From: Salinicoccus roseus
Lineage (GTDB): Bacteria; Bacillota; Bacilli; Staphylococcales; Salinicoccaceae
DNA: 64,000 bases
Reading direction: 5' to 3'
NCBI RefSeq assembly: GCF_003814515.1
Contig: NZ_RKQJ01000004.1
Location: 124,001 to 188,000 of the forward strand
The position numbers were made by a program, and so were the translations under genes. The stretch's first letter is position 1; each line of letters begins with the position of its first letter. Below are positions 60,072 to 64,000 of this stretch, in pieces. Below the pieces are notes generated by a model. It saw nothing but the letters and a program-made list of their open reading frames with translations, had not been told where the DNA came from and did not search any database.

Positions 60072-61691
60072 ATGGAAAATCCTACACAACCAAGCGGTAG
60101 AAAATTATCAAAAGTATTCATTTATGCTTCCATAATCGTGGGAATCATGGTGGTCCTCGGTGCCGTCTTCCCGGACCGGTTTGGCCAAGTCACCGGCAAT
60201 GTCGGTTCATGGGTCATTGAATACTTCGGCTGGTACTATCTGATCATCACCACATTGATGGTCTTCTTCTGTATCTTCCTCGTCTTCAGCCCGATCGGTA
60301 AATTGAAACTCGGCAAACCGTACCATAAGCCGGAATTCCACACCATCTCATGGCTCGCCATGCTGTTCAGTGCCGGAATGGGAATCGGCCTCGTGTTCTA
60401 TGGTGCAGCGGAACCGATCCAGCACTATATGGGCCCGCCGACGGCCGATCCTGAAACGGATGCCGCCATGGTGGAGGCATTGCGCTCAACCTTCTTCCAC
60501 TACGGCTTCCATGCATGGGCGATGTATGGCGTCGTTGCCCTTGCCCTCGCATATTCACAGTTCAGGAAAGGCGAGGTCGGTCTTCTTTCCAAGACGCTTC
60601 GACCGATACTCGGTGATCGTGTCGATGGTCCGATCGGCATTGCTGTGGACGTACTTTCCGTGTTTGCAACCATCATCGGTGTCGCCGTATCCCTTGGTGT
60701 CGGCACATTGCAGATCAATGGTGGATTGAACTATCTCTTTGGTCTGCCCATCAACATCATGGTCCAGGGCATCATCATAGCAGTCGTTACATTCCTGTTC
60801 CTGATCAGTGCGTGGAGCGGACTGAGCAAGGGAATCCAGTACTTGAGCAACCTGAATATGGGCCTTGCGGGCATCCTTCTCATTGCTGTACTCATCCTCG
60901 GTCCGACGATGATGATCCTCAACATGATGAATACATCAACAGGTGCCATGCTCGATACATTCCTGTATAACAGCCTTGATGTCGCGCCCCTGAACCAGCA
61001 GAAGAGCGAGTGGCTTGAAGTATGGACCATCTACTACTGGGGCTGGTGGATGAGCTGGAGTCCTTTCGTCGGTATATTCATAGCAAGGGTCTCCCGTGGA
61101 CGTTCAGTGCGTGAATTCGTATTGGCGGTGCTGCTTGTACCGACACTCGTCAGCATCGTATGGTTCAGCGTCTTCGGTGTCACAGGCATCGAAATCGGAA
61201 AAACTGTACCAGCCATCTTCGATATGAATGCGGAAACGATGCTGTTCGGCATATTCAACGAACTTCCGCTGAGCATGGTGCTGTCAGTCATCGCACTGCT
61301 GCTCGTTTCATCATTCTTTGTAACTTCCGCCGACTCAGCTACGTATGTACTCGGCATGCAGACGGCATTCGGCTCTCTGCAGCCATCCAACAAGATAAAG
61401 ATCGTATGGGGTATCGCACTGTCCTCAATCGCCTTCGTACTGCTGCTGTCAGGTGGGGATACAGGACTTGCCGCACTCCAGTCGGCAGCGATCATTTCAG
61501 CCTTCCCATTCAGTTTCATCATCATTTCGATGATGGTGTCATTCTATAAGGATGCGAACGAAGAGCGTAAATACCTTGGCCTTTCCATAACACCGAACAG
61601 GCAGCGCATGAAGGATTATATAGAAAAATCCAAGCGCGAACGTGCAGAAGAAATAAAAGCCGAGCAGGAAGCCGGCCATGAGCATCAATAG
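60072..61691 (+). CDS. BCCT-family betaine transporter (OpuD-like)
   Basis: 539 residues, 12 helices. The BCCT signatures are clear: AGMGIGLVFYGAAEP (glycine-rich helix 3) and WTIYYWGWWMSWSPFVGIFIARVSRGRSVREF (Trp substrate box in helix 8). The long charged C-terminal tail (ERKYLGLSITPNRQRMKDYIEKSKRERAEEIKAEQEAGHEHQ) is typical of osmotically gated members. It imports glycine betaine or choline with Na+ for osmoprotection. AAGGAGG precedes the ATG. Monocistronic; the 249 bp upstream hold the Fur box of the divergent gene and an AT-rich stretch, but no certain promoter. Confidence 0.92.
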   Translation: MENPTQPSGRKLSKVFIYASIIVGIMVVLGAVFPDRFGQVTGNVGSWVIEYFGWYYLIITTLMVFFCIFLVFSPIGKLKLGKPYHKPEFHTISWLAMLFSAGMGIGLVFYGAAEPIQHYMGPPTADPETDAAMVEALRSTFFHYGFHAWAMYGVVALALAYSQFRKGEVGLLSKTLRPILGDRVDGPIGIAVDVLSVFATIIGVAVSLGVGTLQINGGLNYLFGLPINIMVQGIIIAVVTFLFLISAWSGLSKGIQYLSNLNMGLAGILLIAVLILGPTMMILNMMNTSTGAMLDTFLYNSLDVAPLNQQKSEWLEVWTIYYWGWWMSWSPFVGIFIARVSRGRSVREFVLAVLLVPTLVSIVWFSVFGVTGIEIGKTVPAIFDMNAETMLFGIFNELPLSMVLSVIALLLVSSFFVTSADSATYVLGMQTAFGSLQPSNKIKIVWGIALSSIAFVLLLSGGDTGLAALQSAAIISAFPFSFIIISMMVSFYKDANEERKYLGLSITPNRQRMKDYIEKSKRERAEEIKAEQEAGHEHQ

Positions 61692-61702
61692 CTTCCTGAA
61701 CC

Positions 61703-61731
61703 AGCACCGGATATCCATCCGGTGCTTTTTG
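61703..61731 (+). terminator. terminator of the BCCT gene
   Basis: AGCACCGGAT-ATCC-ATCCGGTGCT followed by T5. Confidence 0.88.
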
Positions 61732-62064
61732 TCTATATGCACCTTATCATTTTACAAACCATATCATCATAACTGATAATGGTATACAATCAAGTGATAT
61801 AATGTAACATTTCCTTTCATGGAAATCGAAACGAATTTCAGCATCCTGCAATGGGACGGCCATGTCCAAAAAATTGAACATACCTCCTCCTTTTCATCCT
61901 AATTTATGGTCAACGCCATGATATGGCTTGCTGTACACTTGGGAATTTAAAGCTATATGCCCTTTTCAGCGATGTCCTCTTCATCATCGAAATTTTTAAT
62001 CCCCACTGCTGCAGAATGTGCACCGGCTAAGAATCGAGAGGGCCCAAAAGAAAGGAGCAGAGGA
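61732..62064. other. intergenic region upstream of the isoprenoid/carotenoid genes
   Basis: No gene supported. It contains a TATAAT at about 61798 with a poor -35, and the dyad ATTTCC-TTTCAT-GGAAAT at 61809-61826 close downstream of it, a possible operator for the fni-crtN transcript. I see no SigB-type promoter here. Confidence 0.5.
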
Positions 62065-63114
62065 ATGAACGAAAAAATAAACTTAAGAAGCCAACGGAAA
62101 AATGAACACGTCAGACATGCCCTCGACCAGCCGTCACAGACAGCCATGTCCGACTTCGAAAACATCCGCTTCGTACACCAGTCCATCCCCTCCGTGGATA
62201 TGGAAGACATTGATCTTTCCACCCGTATCGGCCCCTTTGAGGTTTCACGCCCCCTCTACATCAATGCAATGACCGGGGGAAGTGAATGGACACGCGAAAT
62301 CAACCGGAAACTGGCGGAAGTAGCCCAGGCCACAGGCCTGCCGATGGCAGTGGGTTCCATGCACGCAGCCTTGAAACACCCCGAGCTCTCGGATTCCTTT
62401 ACCATTGTCCGGGACAGACACCCCGATGGTATCGTATTCGCCAACGTGGGTGCAGATGTTTCTTTGGAAGGGGCAAAACGGGCCGTGGAGATGCTCCGGG
62501 CGGATGCTCTGCAGATACACATCAATGCACCCCAGGAGCTCATCATGCCTGAAGGCGACCGCAACTTCAAATCATGGCGGACCAATATCGAAAATATCGT
62601 TGAACATGCCGGGGTACCTGTAATAGTGAAGGAAGTCGGCTTCGGCATGAGCAGTGAGACACTCCAGATACTGAAAGATATTGGTGTAAAACATGCCGAT
62701 GTTAGCGGCAGGGGCGGTACCAATTTCGCTTCCATAGAAAATACTCGACGTGAGAAGGCTGACATGGCCTACATGAGTGACTGGGGCCTTTCCACGCCCA
62801 TTTCCCTCATTGAAGCCCAGCCTTTTCTTGAAGATATGGATATCCTGGCAAGCGGAGGCATCAAAACGCCCCTCGATGCGATGAAATGTCTGGCACTCGG
62901 GGCGAAAGCCATCGGCATGTCGCGCCTTATGCTGGAACAGGTGGAACACCATGGCATCGAAGCAGCCATCGAACATGTCGAGCAGTTCCACCATCAGATG
63001 TGTAAGATATCCATAATGATCAATGCGCAGAATATCGAAGAAATTTCCAGCCGGCCCATTGTCCTGAGTCCAGAAATCATATCATGGCAGAGACAACGTT
63101 CGTTGGATAAGTGA
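62065..63114 (+). CDS. fni: type 2 isopentenyl-diphosphate delta-isomerase
   Basis: 349-residue FMN-dependent isomerase (Fni/IDI-2): RKNEHVRHAL at the N-terminus, YINAMTGGSEWTREIN, VGSMHAAL, HINAPQELIMPEGDR, VIVKEVGFGMS, VSGRGGTNFASIE and the phosphate-binding ILASGGIKTPLDAMKCLALGAKAIGMSR. It interconverts IPP and DMAPP, using reduced FMN. The frame is open 36 codons further up, but ATG 62065 has AAAGGAG seven bases before it and starts where homologues start. Only 11 bp separate it from crtN, so precursor supply and carotenoid synthesis are co-transcribed. Confidence 0.94.
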   Translation: MNEKINLRSQRKNEHVRHALDQPSQTAMSDFENIRFVHQSIPSVDMEDIDLSTRIGPFEVSRPLYINAMTGGSEWTREINRKLAEVAQATGLPMAVGSMHAALKHPELSDSFTIVRDRHPDGIVFANVGADVSLEGAKRAVEMLRADALQIHINAPQELIMPEGDRNFKSWRTNIENIVEHAGVPVIVKEVGFGMSSETLQILKDIGVKHADVSGRGGTNFASIENTRREKADMAYMSDWGLSTPISLIEAQPFLEDMDILASGGIKTPLDAMKCLALGAKAIGMSRLMLEQVEHHGIEAAIEHVEQFHHQMCKISIMINAQNIEEISSRPIVLSPEIISWQRQRSLDK

Positions 63115-63125
63115 GGAATAGGAAA

Positions 63126-64000
63126 ATGACAAAAAAGATTACAGTAATAGGAGCAGGCGTTGCCGGCCTTGCCAGTGCAATACGCCTGCAGCATGAAGGT
63201 TACGAAGTCACCATCCTGGAAAAGGGTACAGCACCCGGGGGCAAGATGAACCGCATCGATGTCGACGGTTATAAATTCGACCTCGGACCGACCATCGTCA
63301 TGATGCCGGAGTTGTACAGGGAAGTCTTTGAACTTGCAGGACGCGACCCGGAAGACTACATCCCAATGCAGCGTCTCGATCCGATGTACAGCGGTTACTT
63401 TGATAACGGTCAAAAGCAGTATCAGGTGACGAATGACCTTGTCAGGAACATAGAAATGTTCGAGGAGATCAGTGATGAGGATGCTGAAGGTTTCATGAGA
63501 TACTTGAGCGACCTTTACCATCGCTTCAATATCGCCAAAAAGCACTTTCTCCAGCGCCCCTTCAGGAATAAGAAAGACTTCTATAATCCTTTCATGATCG
63601 GACAGGGCATGAAGCTCAAAACATTGAACAATGCTGAGAATCTGATGAAGAAATACATCAAGGACAAGCGCATGAGACAGATGATCAGCTTCCAGACCCT
63701 CTATATCGGCATCTCCCCCTTCAAAGGGCCTTCGCTCTATACGATCATTCCAATGATAGAGTTCCTCTATGGCGTGTGGTTCATCAAAGGCGGCATGCGT
63801 ACGATGGCCTCCGGCATGGAGCGCCTATTCAAGGAGATGGGCGGTAAAATCGAATATGGGACCAGCGTGGACCATATCGTCATAGAAGACAAAGAGGCAG
63901 TGGGTGTATCGGCAGAGGGGCGCTTCATGCCTTCAGACTATGTCATGTGCAATGCCGATTTCCCCTATGCAATGAAGCACCTGGTCAGGGAACCGGAGCA
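63126..64000 (+). CDS. crtN: 4,4'-diapophytoene desaturase, N-terminal part (cut by window end)
   Basis: First 291 codons of a carotenoid desaturase, open to the window end. FAD motif ITVIGAGVAGLASAIRL, then EKGTAPGGKMNRI, YKFDLGPTIVMMPELY, ISFQTLYIGISPFKGPSLY and MIEFLYGVWFIKGGMRTMASG follow staphylococcal CrtN closely. It would desaturate diapophytoene to yellow diaponeurosporene. The related oxidase CrtP is a less likely reading because the GPTIVMM and FIKGGM blocks match CrtN better. Eleven bp after fni; remaining crt genes should lie beyond the window. Confidence 0.9.
   Translation, partial: MTKKITVIGAGVAGLASAIRLQHEGYEVTILEKGTAPGGKMNRIDVDGYKFDLGPTIVMMPELYREVFELAGRDPEDYIPMQRLDPMYSGYFDNGQKQYQVTNDLVRNIEMFEEISDEDAEGFMRYLSDLYHRFNIAKKHFLQRPFRNKKDFYNPFMIGQGMKLKTLNNAENLMKKYIKDKRMRQMISFQTLYIGISPFKGPSLYTIIPMIEFLYGVWFIKGGMRTMASGMERLFKEMGGKIEYGTSVDHIVIEDKEAVGVSAEGRFMPSDYVMCNADFPYAMKHLVREPE

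Noticed and set aside
61939-61944. GGGAAT before fni as a SigB -10
   Set aside because: No GTTT-type -35 element 12-15 bases upstream.

Overview
The window looks like chromosome from a salt-adapted member of the Staphylococcaceae, most likely Salinicoccus or a close relative (inference). Reasons: low-to-moderate GC, strong AGGAGG-type ribosome sites and frequent TTG/GTG starts; a staphylococcal cst persulfide operon, CoA-disulfide reductase and malate:quinone oxidoreductase; a BCCT betaine carrier and a Na+/H+-antiporter-type carrier; and the start of a C30 carotenoid locus (type 2 IPP isomerase, then crtN). I see no rRNA, tRNA, transposase, phage gene or CRISPR array. It reads as ordinary chromosome with dense, very legible regulation.

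Layout. 0-10 kb: end of an aldehyde dehydrogenase, a stress SDR, MATE and YuiF-like carriers, a SigB-type promoter on a YflT-domain gene, a YeiH/LysR divergent pair, a guanidine-I riboswitch with ykkC/ykkD, a cysteine hydrolase, a YkvI carrier and an Est30-type esterase. 10-18 kb: amino-acid synthesis, with SAM-I riboswitch-metY-metA, DAHP synthase plus stand-alone chorismate mutase behind a leader-peptide attenuator, divergent tyrA, guaC and argF. 18-22 kb: cstR-cstA-cstB-tauE with three CstR-type operators. 22-26 kb: a thioredoxin/membrane-protein pair, an SDR, a MerR-like coiled-coil protein and T-box-metI. 26-32 kb: a sulfur-compound uptake and monooxygenase cluster with its LysR regulator, then proC. 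32-45 kb: mqo, small membrane proteins, a LysR/MetE-like/MFS group, alsT, an EIIC-like protein with a cre site, and metNPQ. 45-50 kb: a YkoGH-like two-component system with two PepSY proteins, and tdk. 50-64 kb: a luciferase-like oxidoreductase, a YeeE/TsuA transporter, aldehyde dehydrogenase, dhaKLM, an iron alcohol dehydrogenase, CoA-disulfide reductase with a fourth CstR-type operator, an MFS gene with a Fur-type box, a BCCT carrier, fni and crtN (cut by the window end).

Sulfur is the dominant theme. Methionine synthesis is controlled by two different RNA devices (SAM-I on metYA, Met T-box on metI); persulfide stress by CstR at two separated loci; organosulfur salvage by a LysR-controlled operon; and thiosulfate-type uptake is suggested by the YeeE/TsuA protein.

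The most unusual element is the roughly 280-nt leader of the DAHP synthase gene (14244-14560, minus strand). It has a perfect-consensus promoter and a 17-codon peptide ending R-F-Y-F-S-Y-F. Six RNA segments follow that can pair as 1:2 + 3:4 + 5:6 (terminated) or 2:3 + 4:5 (read-through). This is a ribosome-mediated Phe/Tyr attenuator with one extra switching layer compared with the classical trp/phe design.
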